A stretch of 64,000 nucleotides of DNA from Microbacterium saperdae (lineage in GTDB: Bacteria; Actinomycetota; Actinomycetes; Actinomycetales; Microbacteriaceae), in NCBI RefSeq assembly GCF_006716345.1, contig NZ_VFOX01000001.1:496001-560000 (forward strand). Direction: 5' to 3'. The position numbers and the translations under genes were made by a program. Under the pieces are notes generated by a model, which had not been told where the DNA came from, did not search any database, and saw only the letters and a list, made by a program, of their open reading frames with translations. Within the stretch, counting starts at the first letter, position 1. Every line of letters starts with the position of its first letter. Positions 36,844-44,978 of the stretch are shown in pieces.

Positions 36844-38076
36844 TCAGGGCTGGCGGGGATTCCCCTTGGCCTTCGAGGCCTGCCGTGACAACAGATTGGC
36901 AACATTCGCTGCAGCACGTGCGTGATCGAGGGCATCCGAAACCGCGTTCAGATCATCGTCGAAGAGATCCGCATACACGTCGAGCGTCATCGCAGCCGAC
37001 TTGTGGCCGAGCATCCGCTGCACCGCCTTGACGTTGGCGCCGGCCGAGATTGCGAGCGACGCAGCCGTGTGCCTCAGATCGTGAATCGTCATCCGTGGGA
37101 GACCAGCCATCTCGAGCGCTGTGACGAACCAGGACCGAGAGCCCTCACTCGTCCGTGGCCGCGGGGCGTGCACCAGGCCCTCACCGAAGAGCAGCGCATC
37201 ACGAGTCTTGCCCTCGCACGCTCGAGCGATCGGCAACGATAGGAACGCCGGGTAGGGCACCGATCGGCGCTCATGGGTCTTCGGAGTCCCCACGTGGATC
37301 ACGGCGCCCACTTTGACGGCGTTCTCCTGGACGCTGAGGCGCCGATTGAGCGCGTCGACGTCCCGCACCCGCAGGCCCGTCAACTCGCCCCACCTGAGCC
37401 CGGTGTACGCCGCGACGTGCACGAGCGTGCCATACTCCCCGGACGCGTCCGCCAGAGCGCCGACCTGCACGTGCGATAGGTACACGTGAGGCTTGGACAC
37501 CTTCCGCGGCAGATTGTCCAGCCCTCGAGCTGCATTCCGAGACACCCGCTTATCGCGCAGCGCCACATCGAGGATCGCAGCGAGCACGCCATGCGCCCGC
37601 AGGACGACCGTCGCACTCTTCGGCTTCACCGCCAGGCCGGCAGTCCGCCTCGATTCCCGACGAGCGCTCACAGCAGTACCCTCAGACAACTGGCGCACCC
37701 ACTCACTCACCGCGGAGCTCTGTACCGCCGACACGGGCGTCTCGCCCCATCGCGGCTCGACATACACTCGCCACGCATCCGACAGGGCCCGATACGTCGA
37801 CGGCTTCAAACTCGTGCGCTTGTTCCGCAACCACTCCACACCCAGAGCCCCCACAGTCACACGCGCGCTCGCCGGATCTACGTACTCCCCTCGGTGCTTC
37901 GACACCTCGACGTCATTCAGCCGGTCCTGAGCGGCCCGCTTCGTGGTGAAGCCCCGCTCCGTCGTCTGTGTGTGGTCAGGGCGCCGATAGACAATCCTGT
38001 AGCGGCGATCCTTGGCCTTTGGATCTCCGCTACGGCTGAGCTCGCCCTTGATGAAGTACTCGTGAATGCTACCCAC
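36844..38076 (-). CDS. int: Tyrosine site-specific integrase
   Basis: The 410-aa recombinase would integrate and excise the element at the adjacent tRNA-like site. The N-terminal arm-binding region (YRIVYRRPDHTQTTERGFTTKRAAQDRL, residues 20-65) is followed by a core-binding domain and a catalytic domain with Arg in AAYTGLRWGELTGLRVRDVD, HxxR in IHDLRHTAASLAISAG, His in MLGHKSAAMTLDVY and the nucleophile Tyr in the same motif. The length and layout are those of actinophage and ICE integrases. Its C-terminal end points at the left att core 29 bp away, and its start overlaps the HTH gene upstream by 8 bp. Confidence 0.95.
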   Translation of the reverse strand: MGSIHEYFIKGELSRSGDPKAKDRRYRIVYRRPDHTQTTERGFTTKRAAQDRLNDVEVSKHRGEYVDPASARVTVGALGVEWLRNKRTSLKPSTYRALSDAWRVYVEPRWGETPVSAVQSSAVSEWVRQLSEGTAVSARRESRRTAGLAVKPKSATVVLRAHGVLAAILDVALRDKRVSRNAARGLDNLPRKVSKPHVYLSHVQVGALADASGEYGTLVHVAAYTGLRWGELTGLRVRDVDALNRRLSVQENAVKVGAVIHVGTPKTHERRSVPYPAFLSLPIARACEGKTRDALLFGEGLVHAPRPRTSEGSRSWFVTALEMAGLPRMTIHDLRHTAASLAISAGANVKAVQRMLGHKSAAMTLDVYADLFDDDLNAVSDALDHARAAANVANLLSRQASKAKGNPRQP

Positions 38077-38626
38077 TGACGATCAGCCCCGATTCTCGGC
38101 ACTGGTTGATCCAACGGTGCGCAGTCGATCGAGAAATACCGAACGCGTCGGTAACCGCCTTGATCGGGTGCAAGCGCAGTGCGAGAGCGACGTTGTAGGT
38201 GCGTGCGACCTCGCCCATCGCTCCGGGTGACGGCCACTGGTCACGTATCGCTGATGAGAAGGTCTCGCTAGCCAGCGCGTGCGAGGTGAACGGCGTCCAT
38301 CCCGCAAGCGGTGGCAGATGCTGCCGGAGCAAGTCGATCACTCGCACATTCCGGAGGTCCTCAGAGTTGACCTCCTCGGCCCCGTAGCTCTCGATCGCGA
38401 CAGACAGGATTCTCAGCCAGAACGAACCTGACGCGGACACGCGGATGCGAGTCTCTAGGCCTATCCGCGGGTGGTGGTCGACGACGAGCGTCCCAGGCGA
38501 CCGCAGGGTGAGTGCCGGTCCGCCGATCTCGATAGGGCGTGCATCGTCATCCGGCAGGTACTCAACCGTCGCAGTGAACGTTTCAACCCCTGAATCAGAG
38601 TCCTTGCCGCCGCTATCCCCAGTCAT
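38069..38626 (-). CDS. Element protein with C-terminal HTH
   Basis: The 185-aa protein has an N-terminal beta-rich part (EYLPDDDARPIEIGGPALTLRSPGTLVVDHHPRIGLETRI) and a C-terminal helix-turn-helix (VARTYNVALALRLHPIKAVTDAFGISRSTAHRWINQCRESGLI, about 135-180). Its gene directly precedes and overlaps int, and diverges from the excisionase-like gene. This position is used by repressors or integration regulators in similar elements, but it does not resemble CI or Cro families. I do not recognise a named family. Confidence 0.7.
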   Translation of the reverse strand: MTGDSGGKDSDSGVETFTATVEYLPDDDARPIEIGGPALTLRSPGTLVVDHHPRIGLETRIRVSASGSFWLRILSVAIESYGAEEVNSEDLRNVRVIDLLRQHLPPLAGWTPFTSHALASETFSSAIRDQWPSPGAMGEVARTYNVALALRLHPIKAVTDAFGISRSTAHRWINQCRESGLIVSG

Positions 38627-38728
38627 CTAAGACCCTCCCCGTGATACATGCTTGCGGAAAGTGTAGCAACGTGATGTAACCTATCGCCTGACACACTTAC
38701 CGAACAGCTGTGTCACGAAAGGAGAACC
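38627..38728. promoter_or_regulatory. Divergent control region of the element
   Basis: The gap between the leftward int unit and the rightward genes is AT-richer than the coding DNA. It holds a perfect inverted repeat TGACACA-N13-TGTGTCA (38689-38695, 38709-38715), an iteron-like CGTGATGTAAC (38670-38680) differing by one base from the third iteron inside the initiator gene, and TTGC-N10-GCAA around 38652-38669. It is a probable lysogeny-type switch. Confidence 0.5.
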
Positions 38729-38968
38729 GTGACAGTTCAACTCGCAGCCGAGCATCCTGAGGCGCCGAGAGCGGCCGAGCAGAAGTACCTGACGCCGGCA
38801 CAAACGTGTGACCTCATCCCTGGCATGACGGTCGGCCACCTGGCCCAGCTTCGATTCACCGGCAAGGGGCCGAAGTTCCTGAAGCCAACCCCTCGGACCG
38901 TGCTCTATCGGACTGCCGACATCATCGCGTGGCTCGAAAACTCCGAGCAGACCAGCACTGCGGTCTGA
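38729..38968 (+). CDS. Excisionase-like small HTH protein
   Basis: The 79-aa protein starts at GTG 38729 after AAAGGAG. Residues 20-72 form a MerR/AlpA-like winged helix: YLTPAQTCDLIPGMTVGHLAQLRFTGKGPKFLKPTPRTVLYRTADIIAWLE, the usual pattern of excisionases and AlpA-type activators. It is the first rightward gene after the control region, opposite to int. It probably directs excision or controls int, or both. Confidence 0.82.
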   Translation: MTVQLAAEHPEAPRAAEQKYLTPAQTCDLIPGMTVGHLAQLRFTGKGPKFLKPTPRTVLYRTADIIAWLENSEQTSTAV

Positions 38969-38989
38969 CCGATGAGCGTCAACGAAAAA

Positions 38990-39012
38990 GGCCCCGGATA
39001 TGAGCCGGGGCC
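38990..39012 (-). terminator. Hairpin with T-tract on the minus strand
   Basis: GGCCCCGG / CCGGGGCC is a perfect 8-bp stem with a 7-nt loop. Five A residues precede it on the plus strand, so on the minus strand it is a standard intrinsic terminator followed by TTTTT. It sits just after the excisionase-like gene and before the start at 39050. It could stop antisense transcription into the control region or attenuate rightward transcription. Confidence 0.6.
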
Positions 39013-39049
39013 AACGACCAAATGCCCTTCGAAAGGAATCAGATCAACC

Positions 39050-39646
39050 ATGAAGATACCAGCCGCCGCCCAGCTTGTCACCGAGGACGACTACGCCACT
39101 TGGGCTCACACCACGCGGGAATGGATTGAGCGGCAGATCAGCACACCCGAAGCCTCCGCAGCGCTCGCCGCAGCGGAGGAACGGGACGGCCTCACGATCA
39201 GCGAGCACCCATTCGACCGCTTCGTCGCCCTGAACCTTTTGGTGCGTCGAGGCTGCGCGCCTGAGGTCTCCCCTGAGTGGATTCCGGACTTCCCCAAGCC
39301 GCCCGCATGGGCAACCGAATCCGCATACGACATCGCGGCCGGTTGCGGGGCAGCTGAGATCACCTTCTACGGCCGGAATCACGGGGAGGAAGTCACCGTG
39401 ACTGTCGAGGAGTATCACGAGATCGTCTTGTGGCCAGACCTCTATGACAACGGCTCTGAGGTGGGCTCGCACTACACCGATGGCCCCTCGCTGACTTGGG
39501 ATCCGGCCGCCGCCGAGCGCCTCGCGACCAAGTCGGCCAGCGCCGCGATGCGCTTCGCCGCAGCGCTCGCCGCGGCCGCGGAAGAACTCGCCGACATCAA
39601 CGCCCGCGATCTCACCCGCTTCGACCAGGCAGGGGACGCACGATGA
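39050..39646 (+). CDS. Hypothetical element protein
   Basis: The 198-aa product starts at ATG 39050 behind GAAAGGAATC. An earlier in-frame ATG at 38972 would run through the hairpin at 38990 and is less likely. The protein is acidic and mostly helical, with a beta stretch AAEITFYGRNHGEEVTVTVEEYHEIVLWPDL in the middle and an Ala-rich helix at the end (ASAAMRFAAALAAAAEELADINARDL). I do not recognise a family. It overlaps the next gene by four bases (ATGA), so it is part of the rightward operon. Confidence 0.7.
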   Translation: MKIPAAAQLVTEDDYATWAHTTREWIERQISTPEASAALAAAEERDGLTISEHPFDRFVALNLLVRRGCAPEVSPEWIPDFPKPPAWATESAYDIAAGCGAAEITFYGRNHGEEVTVTVEEYHEIVLWPDLYDNGSEVGSHYTDGPSLTWDPAAAERLATKSASAAMRFAAALAAAAEELADINARDLTRFDQAGDAR

Positions 39647-40041
39647 GCTCTATCAGCCCGATCGCCGACGCCCGAGCACGTCTCATCGCCGCCGCCCTGA
39701 GCGTCGCCGACGCAATCAGCAACGCCACACTGTCCAAGCCCTTCGACGCGCAGCTGCTCGACGAACTCCGAGCCGCCGAGTCAGCGCTCGCCGAAGCCAC
39801 GAAGAGCCGGCCGCGCCAGTATCCGTCTGCCGCGCTGATCGTCGCGCACTTCGACGTCGAGCTGAGTGAGGACGGCGCCGCGGTGATGCTTGCGAACGCT
39901 CACACCCGGGCGCGACTCGAACCAGATAGGGCCCGTGCCATCGCCGCCGCACTCACGGCCACCGCTGGACACATCGACCGACCCCGAGTGCTTCGTCGCC
40001 GCAGCGATGTCAACGATGCTCTCCTCGAGCGGGAGGTCTGA
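39643..40041 (+). CDS. Hypothetical element protein
   Basis: The 132-aa protein starts at the overlapping ATG 39643. It is Ala-rich and helical (ADARARLIAAALSVADAISNATL; LLDELRAAESALAEATKSR) with a short beta region in the middle and a second helix ARAIAAALTATAGHI. The overall pattern echoes the C-terminal helices of the preceding protein, so the two may interact. No family is recognised. It lies four bases before the first tandem recombinase gene. Confidence 0.65.
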   Translation: MSSISPIADARARLIAAALSVADAISNATLSKPFDAQLLDELRAAESALAEATKSRPRQYPSAALIVAHFDVELSEDGAAVMLANAHTRARLEPDRARAIAAALTATAGHIDRPRVLRRRSDVNDALLEREV

Positions 40042-40045
40042 AGCG

Positions 40046-40948
40046 ATGATGAGCGACACCGATGCCCTCGACGCGTTCGCCGACTACCAGCGGTCGGCCG
40101 GGCAGTCTCCCGCCACAATCCGCAAGCGCCGCAGCCTCCTCATGGGCCTCGTCAAGTACGACAACCCTCTCGTGGAGTGCGACGTGTTCACCCTCCGGCG
40201 CCACCTCGGCCGGGACGATGTCATGCTCGCCACCCGCAGCGCCGAAAGGTACGCCTTCATCGCGTTCTACCGGTTCCTGCAGGAGGAGGGCATCCGCCTC
40301 GATAACCCGTCGACCAGGTTGCCGAGCATCCGCGTCCCGCGCGGTGAGCCGCGACCCTTCTCGCCCGAGCAGTTCGACACGTTGCTGTCATCCGGCGCCT
40401 ATCGCCGCACGCGGCACATGATCTGCCTCGGCTACTACCAGGGATTCCGCGTCTCCTCGATCGCCCGCGTCCACGGCTCCGACATCGACCTGGTTACCAA
40501 CACCATCACCACGATCGGGAAGGGCCGCAAACACGGCCGTCTCCCACTGCACCCAGCCATCCGCGAGATCGCCGCCTCCATGCCGACAGACGACTGGTGG
40601 TTCCCCTCCCCGAAAGATCCATCGCAACCGATCAAGCCCGGCGCCGTGAGCGACCTCATCCACGACGCGATCCGCCGCTCAGGGATCACCGACCGCAAGC
40701 TCACCCCGCACTCCCTTCGACACTCATTCGGCAGCAACCTCGTCGACGCCGGCGTCGATATCCGCGTAGTCAAAGAGCTCATGATGCACGAGAGCTTGTC
40801 GACGACGCAGATCTACACGCGGGTCAGTGAGTCCAAGAAGCAAGAAGGGATCGCGGCCCTGCGGAGCCGCGACATCCCCGCGCATTCAGGGCGACCAATC
40901 GCCGGCCGACACGTGTACGCGCAAGGCGTGAGGGTGGCGAGCTCATGA
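40046..40948 (+). CDS. Tyrosine recombinase A (XerC-like)
   Basis: The 300-aa protein starts at ATG 40046 with GGGAGG upstream. A SAM-like core-binding domain (ALDAFADYQRSAGQSPATIRKRRSLLMGLV, residues 4-95) precedes the catalytic domain: Arg in GYYQGFRVSSIARVHGSDID, Lys in TIGKGRKHGRLPL, HxxR in PHSLRHSFGSNLVDAG, and His plus Tyr in LMMHESLSTTQIYTRV. All catalytic residues are present. It overlaps recombinase B by four bases, so the two are made together and could act as a heteromer like XerC/XerD. The element already has an integrase at its end, so a different role such as resolution of replication products is likely. Confidence 0.9.
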   Translation: MMSDTDALDAFADYQRSAGQSPATIRKRRSLLMGLVKYDNPLVECDVFTLRRHLGRDDVMLATRSAERYAFIAFYRFLQEEGIRLDNPSTRLPSIRVPRGEPRPFSPEQFDTLLSSGAYRRTRHMICLGYYQGFRVSSIARVHGSDIDLVTNTITTIGKGRKHGRLPLHPAIREIAASMPTDDWWFPSPKDPSQPIKPGAVSDLIHDAIRRSGITDRKLTPHSLRHSFGSNLVDAGVDIRVVKELMMHESLSTTQIYTRVSESKKQEGIAALRSRDIPAHSGRPIAGRHVYAQGVRVASS

Positions 40949-42015
40949 CCTACGCAGGACGCCCCGAGAACGTCGTCCGCCCGATCGAACCGTGGCCCCA
41001 CGGATGGGAGGAACCAGTGCGACTCTTCACCAGCACCCTCAACGCATCGAACCTCGCACAGCGCACCGTCGACGGCTACCTGTCGATCATCCGGCGTCTC
41101 GCGATCGAGACACAGAAGCCACCATGTGACGTCACCCGCAACGATCTCCTCGCCCGACAGACCCGGGGCATCGCCGCCAGCAGCATGGCCACCGAACGCA
41201 TCGCCTACCGCCGGTTCTTCGGACTCCTCCACGACGACGACCTGATCGCCACAGATCCCGCGGCCAAGCTCCCCAGGGTCAAAGTGCGCAAGGGCCAACC
41301 GCGCCCCATGACCGACCAGCAGATCGCAGCACTCTTCGTCGGCGCTCGCCGGCGCACCCAAGCGCTGCTCATACTCCTCGCGTACGTCGGCATGCGCTGC
41401 CACGAAGCCGCACGAGTCCGCGGCGAGATGTTCGACCTGGTCGACAACACCGTCCGCTACATCACCAAGGGAGGCTACGAACGAGTGCAACCCCTCCACC
41501 CGATTGTCCGCGCACTCGCCGAGCAGATGCCTCCCCGCGGCTACTGGTTCCCCAGCCCTAACGGCACAGGCCCGATCCTCGCCAAGACCGTCTCCACCAG
41601 AGTCGGCATCCGCATCAAGGCCGCAGGGATCGACGACCCCAAGATCACCGCACACAGCATCAGGCACTGGTTCGGCACATCCCTCGCACGCGGAGGCGCC
41701 GACATCCGCGTCATCCAAACGCTCATGGGGCACGAGCTCATCAGCAGCACGCAGATCTACGTGCAGGTCGACCAAGCGCCCAAGATCACCGCCCTCGACG
41801 GACTGCCCCTCATCGCCGCACCCGCAATCACCGCGCTCGCCGGAGCGCCGCGGCTCCCGCAAATCGAGGACCAAAGGCGTCAACGCGATGCCGCGATCGC
41901 TCACGGTACCCGCCGCAAGTACGGGCAGGGCTGCCGATGCGACGAGTGCCGGGCCGATCACCGAGAGCGGGCAGCACGCTGGCGCGAGAACCGCACATCC
42001 ATGGAGGCCGTATGA
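40945..42015 (+). CDS. Tyrosine recombinase B with C-terminal Cys motif
   Basis: The 356-aa protein starts at the overlapping ATG 40945. The core-binding domain (residues 25-120) and catalytic domain keep Arg (YVGMRCHEAARVRGEMFD), Lys (ITKGGYERVQPL), HxxR (AHSIRHWFGTSLARGG), and His plus Tyr (MGHELISSTQIYVQVD). The last 40 residues add HGTRRKYGQGCRCDECRADHRERAARWRE, a small Cys-containing motif found in several actinophage proteins that may bind metal or DNA. It overlaps the initiator-like gene by four bases. Confidence 0.9.
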   Translation: MTYAGRPENVVRPIEPWPHGWEEPVRLFTSTLNASNLAQRTVDGYLSIIRRLAIETQKPPCDVTRNDLLARQTRGIAASSMATERIAYRRFFGLLHDDDLIATDPAAKLPRVKVRKGQPRPMTDQQIAALFVGARRRTQALLILLAYVGMRCHEAARVRGEMFDLVDNTVRYITKGGYERVQPLHPIVRALAEQMPPRGYWFPSPNGTGPILAKTVSTRVGIRIKAAGIDDPKITAHSIRHWFGTSLARGGADIRVIQTLMGHELISSTQIYVQVDQAPKITALDGLPLIAAPAITALAGAPRLPQIEDQRRQRDAAIAHGTRRKYGQGCRCDECRADHRERAARWRENRTSMEAV

Positions 42016-42944
42016 CTGACGCGAGACTCAAGGGGGAGTGGCTGACCGCCCCTGCCCACGACGGTCTATCTGACCAGGCGTACCGCGTGCTGCACAACGC
42101 GCTCATGCACTGCGCCGAGCAAGGCAGTGACGGCGCGATCAGCAACCGTGAACTTCGCTTCCTCTACCCCGGCGTGATCGGGTCCGAGACCCTGGCCGAG
42201 CTCCAAGAGGCCGGCTTCTGGTCGCCCACCCTCGACGGCTACCAGCTCATCGGCTGGTCGACGACGCTCGGACAGAACACCGCTTCCGAGATCGAGGGCT
42301 ATCGGGAAATGAACCGAATCCGTCAGCGGAAGTGGAGAGAGGAACGATCACGGAAGGCCGCAGAGAGCGCCGCCCAGCAGGCTCAGGCGCTCGATATCCC
42401 CGTCGCCCAGGGCGGAGTGGCAGGAGAAAAAAAAGAGGCCCTCAAATCGATGGGAGAGACGCGTGACATAACGCGTGACATAACACGTGACGTAACGGTC
42501 ACTGTGCAGGCTCGGACAGGCACGGCTAAAGCCGTACCTGCCCGAGCCCAGGACTTAAATGGTCCAGTCCCTGAAAACTCTCGCCAAGAGCCTGTGGATA
42601 ACTTCGAAGGGACTGGACCCGAGCCACCCCGCGCACCACCCAGAACCAGCCCCACCTACGGAGCTCCTCTCGACACCACCGCCGTCATCCGAGCTGTCAG
42701 CGACCACCTCCCCGACAACTTCGACGACACCGCACTCCAGACCCTCGCCAACGAGATCCTCAGCCGCGCCGCCTCCCACGTCCACGACCCCACCGCCTAC
42801 GTCATCGCCACCATCCGCAGCTGGCGCCAACCCAACATGACCGGCGCCGACCTGGTCGACGCCGGCGAATGGCTCGAACGCGTCGAGAGCATCGATCGCG
42901 AACGGCGCTACCAGCACGACCTGGTCACCACGCGAGGAACCTGA
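42012..42944 (+). CDS. Replication-initiator-like protein with internal iterons
   Basis: The 310-aa product starts at the overlapping ATG 42012. Residues 5-95 look like a phage replisome-organiser winged helix (LSDQAYRVLHNALMHCAEQGSDGAISNRELRFLY, then a second helix pair and YQLIGW), followed by a basic helix (MNRIRQRKWREERSRKAAESAAQQA). A low-complexity linker contains RDITRDITRDVT, and the C-terminal 90 residues are helical (LQTLANEILSRAASHVHDPTAYVIATIRSW). The linker is encoded by three 12-bp direct repeats, as in lambda O where the origin lies inside the initiator gene. Replication initiation is inferred from layout. Confidence 0.7.
   Translation: MTDARLKGEWLTAPAHDGLSDQAYRVLHNALMHCAEQGSDGAISNRELRFLYPGVIGSETLAELQEAGFWSPTLDGYQLIGWSTTLGQNTASEIEGYREMNRIRQRKWREERSRKAAESAAQQAQALDIPVAQGGVAGEKKEALKSMGETRDITRDITRDVTVTVQARTGTAKAVPARAQDLNGPVPENSRQEPVDNFEGTGPEPPRAPPRTSPTYGAPLDTTAVIRAVSDHLPDNFDDTALQTLANEILSRAASHVHDPTAYVIATIRSWRQPNMTGADLVDAGEWLERVESIDRERRYQHDLVTTRGT
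42460..42495 (+). repeat. Three 12-bp iterons, candidate replication origin
   Basis: Units 42460-42471 and 42472-42483 are both CGCGTGACATAA; unit 42484-42495 is CACGTGACGTAA. An A-rich tract (GGAGAAAAAAAAGAGG at 42423-42438) lies just before. A single related site, CGTGATGTAAC, sits in the control region at 38670-38680. The repeat keeps the reading frame of the host gene. Confidence 0.65.
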
Positions 42945-43159
42945 TGCCCACCAGCGAGCTCCCCCCGACCTTCGACTGCCGACGCGGCCGCCACTGCGTG
43001 CTCACCCTCGACCGCATCTGCGTCATCTGCGGCGCCCAAGGCGTCACCGACGCCCGACGCCTCCCACCCCTCACCAACCACGAGACCCCCACAACACCAG
43101 CCACACCGCTCGCCACCCTTGAACCAACGCGCTCGCCGCAGGACCTCGACGGGACGTGA
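42944..43159 (+). CDS. Small Cys-rich element protein
   Basis: The 71-aa protein starts at ATG 42944, overlapping the previous stop by one base. Its N-terminal half contains four Cys in FDCRRGRHCVLTLDRICVICGAQGV, which could form a small zinc site; the second half is Pro/Thr-rich and probably disordered. It also overlaps the next gene by one base (TGATG at 43157-43161). The function is unknown. Confidence 0.7.
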   Translation: MPTSELPPTFDCRRGRHCVLTLDRICVICGAQGVTDARRLPPLTNHETPTTPATPLATLEPTRSPQDLDGT

Positions 43160-43569
43160 TGCACCGCCACCCCGAGCTCTACATCACGCCCTCCGGTGAC
43201 GTCCTGGTGCCACCGGAGATCGCCCGCATCCTCTGGCGCCAAGCCGGCGTCGAAGCCTTCCGCGATCGCACCCGAGACAGCATTAGCGGAACCGAGCTCG
43301 CGGCCGTCCTAGAGGCGCTACGCCAATCGGGAGAACGGTGGGCGAGCAGAGCGGTTCCCAACAGCGGAACCAACTCGACGGAACCGGGCACGTCTATGCC
43401 ACAGTCACTCAGCACAACCGAAGTCGCCAACCACCTCGGCATCACACCCCGAGCAGTCACCAAAGCAATCCACGCCGGCCGCCTCCCCGCAACACGCACC
43501 GGACGCCGCTGGACCATAGACCGCGAAGACCTCGCACTGCACCAGGCCACACGAACGGAGCACATCTGA
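43159..43569 (+). CDS. Element protein with C-terminal excisionase-type HTH
   Basis: The 136-aa protein starts at ATG 43159. The first 65 residues (VLVPPEIARILWRQAGVEAFRDRTRDSISGTELAAVLEALRQ) are helical and the last 50 form a helix-turn-helix of the excisionase/MerR type: SLSTTEVANHLGITPRAVTKAIHAGRLPATRTGRRWTIDREDLALH. Fusion of an extra N-terminal domain to such an HTH suggests a DNA-binding adaptor or regulator. The position after the replication genes fits a regulator of late expression. Confidence 0.75.
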   Translation: MHRHPELYITPSGDVLVPPEIARILWRQAGVEAFRDRTRDSISGTELAAVLEALRQSGERWASRAVPNSGTNSTEPGTSMPQSLSTTEVANHLGITPRAVTKAIHAGRLPATRTGRRWTIDREDLALHQATRTEHI

Positions 43570-43570
43570 C

Positions 43571-44515
43571 ATGACCACCACCGCCGTGGCCGCCACCGAC
43601 CTCAACGCCGAAGCCCTCGGCCGCATCCGCGACTACACCGACCCCGCCGGCGTCAACAAGCGAACCAACCGCCTCTCCGCCGAAAACACCACCACCGCAG
43701 ACCCATACCGCCGCGCCTACGCCGACTTCCAACACGCAGTCCAGCTCTCCGACGACTACGACGAAATCCTCGCCTCCGCGCTCGCCGTGGTCGACACTGC
43801 CCGCCTGTACACCGCGGAGCAGATGATCAGTACTGAGCTCCGCGAGCACGTCCGTTTCCAGACGGCCATGGAGATCAACTATGGAGGCGATGCGACCCGG
43901 CCAGCGTTCAAGTTCCTCGACGAGCAGCTGCGCGACCTCATGCGTACCGTGCGGGAGCAGGAACCGGCTCTGCAGGGCATCAGCAACGCCAGCCATGCAC
44001 TCCGTGGCGGTGGGGCGTCACAGGACGCCTGGCAGGTGATCGAGGACCAGATTGAGCGATACCGCGAGCTCCGCCGCGTCCAGCGCCACATCTTCGTCGT
44101 CCTCGGCGACGCCGGCGCCCGACCATACCGCATCGATGTCCTCAATCGATCAGGACAGCTGCGAGCGGCATTCGACCATGAGAGCAGCTACACCGCCCGC
44201 CGCCGGTTCTGGAGAACCGCACGCGACGAGCAAGGATCGGCCGGGTTCAACGATTGGCTCACGACCCCACCCCGCCCCCAGTTCGACCGCGACGGTGCCG
44301 ACGTATTCCCCGACGATGCGGCAGCGTACCTCCGCTGGATCTCCGCTGACGACAAGGCGTGGATTCCCGACGAAGCGACACTACTCAGCGTGCACGAAAC
44401 CGCCGAGACGATGCTCACCAGCGCGGCCGTCAAGAACCGGATCAAAGCCAAGGAGAAGTACTACGACGACCGCGACCTCACGCCGACCAAGGGCGTGAAG
44501 GTGAGCATCCTGTGA
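43571..44515 (+). CDS. Hypothetical element protein
   Basis: The 314-aa protein begins one base after the previous stop. It is mostly helical and charged, with Asp/Glu-rich parts (FQHAVQLSDDYDEILASALAVVDTARLYTAEQM; VIEDQIERYRELRRVQRHIFVVLGDAG) and a basic C-terminus (KNRIKAKEKYYDDRDLTPTKGVKVSIL). No catalytic motif, signal peptide or membrane segment is visible, and I do not recognise the family. Its stop overlaps the next start (GTGA at 44512-44515). Confidence 0.68.
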   Translation: MTTTAVAATDLNAEALGRIRDYTDPAGVNKRTNRLSAENTTTADPYRRAYADFQHAVQLSDDYDEILASALAVVDTARLYTAEQMISTELREHVRFQTAMEINYGGDATRPAFKFLDEQLRDLMRTVREQEPALQGISNASHALRGGGASQDAWQVIEDQIERYRELRRVQRHIFVVLGDAGARPYRIDVLNRSGQLRAAFDHESSYTARRRFWRTARDEQGSAGFNDWLTTPPRPQFDRDGADVFPDDAAAYLRWISADDKAWIPDEATLLSVHETAETMLTSAAVKNRIKAKEKYYDDRDLTPTKGVKVSIL

Positions 44516-44730
44516 GCGCCGGCAGCCTGGACAACGGCCGCAAGCGGTTTGCCGAGCATGACACCCCGGACGGTCGAAAGCAGCGCCGAGAGCGCGAGCG
44601 AGAGGACGGCGGCAGCCTCGCAGCAGGACGCGCCCTGTATGCCGAGCAGCACAGCCACAGCGGCGACGACAAGCCCGCAGGTCTCCAGGCCGGCGCCGAC
44701 CGATTCAACGCACAGAAGGGCACCAAGTGA
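44512..44730 (+). CDS. Small charged element protein
   Basis: This 72-aa protein starts at the overlapping GTG 44512. It is very hydrophilic, with a central RKQRREREREDGG segment, and probably lacks a stable fold alone. It is flanked on both sides by four-base overlaps (GTGA), which supports it as a real gene. The function is unknown. Confidence 0.55.
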   Translation: MSAGSLDNGRKRFAEHDTPDGRKQRREREREDGGSLAAGRALYAEQHSHSGDDKPAGLQAGADRFNAQKGTK

Positions 44731-44978
44731 CACCCACACAGCACGGCACAGCCGTCACCACCTTCCTCACCCGTGAAGCCGATACCAGCTTGACCGCACC
44801 CCTCGACGACGAGCACCTGGCCGCCGAGATCCATGCCACCCTCAGCGTGGCGGCCGGCACAGGCACGGCGTACACCACCGCTGACGCGCTGCTCGCTGAG
44901 GCTGAGGCCAAGCCCGCGGGTCTGCGTCGGCGCCTGCTCCGCCTCGCCCGACTGCACGCACTGCGAGCAGACCGGTGA
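44727..44978 (+). CDS. Small helical element protein
   Basis: The 83-aa product starts at the overlapping GTG 44727. It is Ala/Leu-rich with two likely helices (EHLAAEIHATLSVAAG; ADALLAEAEAKPAGLRRRLLRLARLHALRADR) and a basic C-terminus. It has no recognised family. Its stop overlaps a further short reading frame by four bases. Confidence 0.55.
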   Translation: MTPTQHGTAVTTFLTREADTSLTAPLDDEHLAAEIHATLSVAAGTGTAYTTADALLAEAEAKPAGLRRRLLRLARLHALRADR

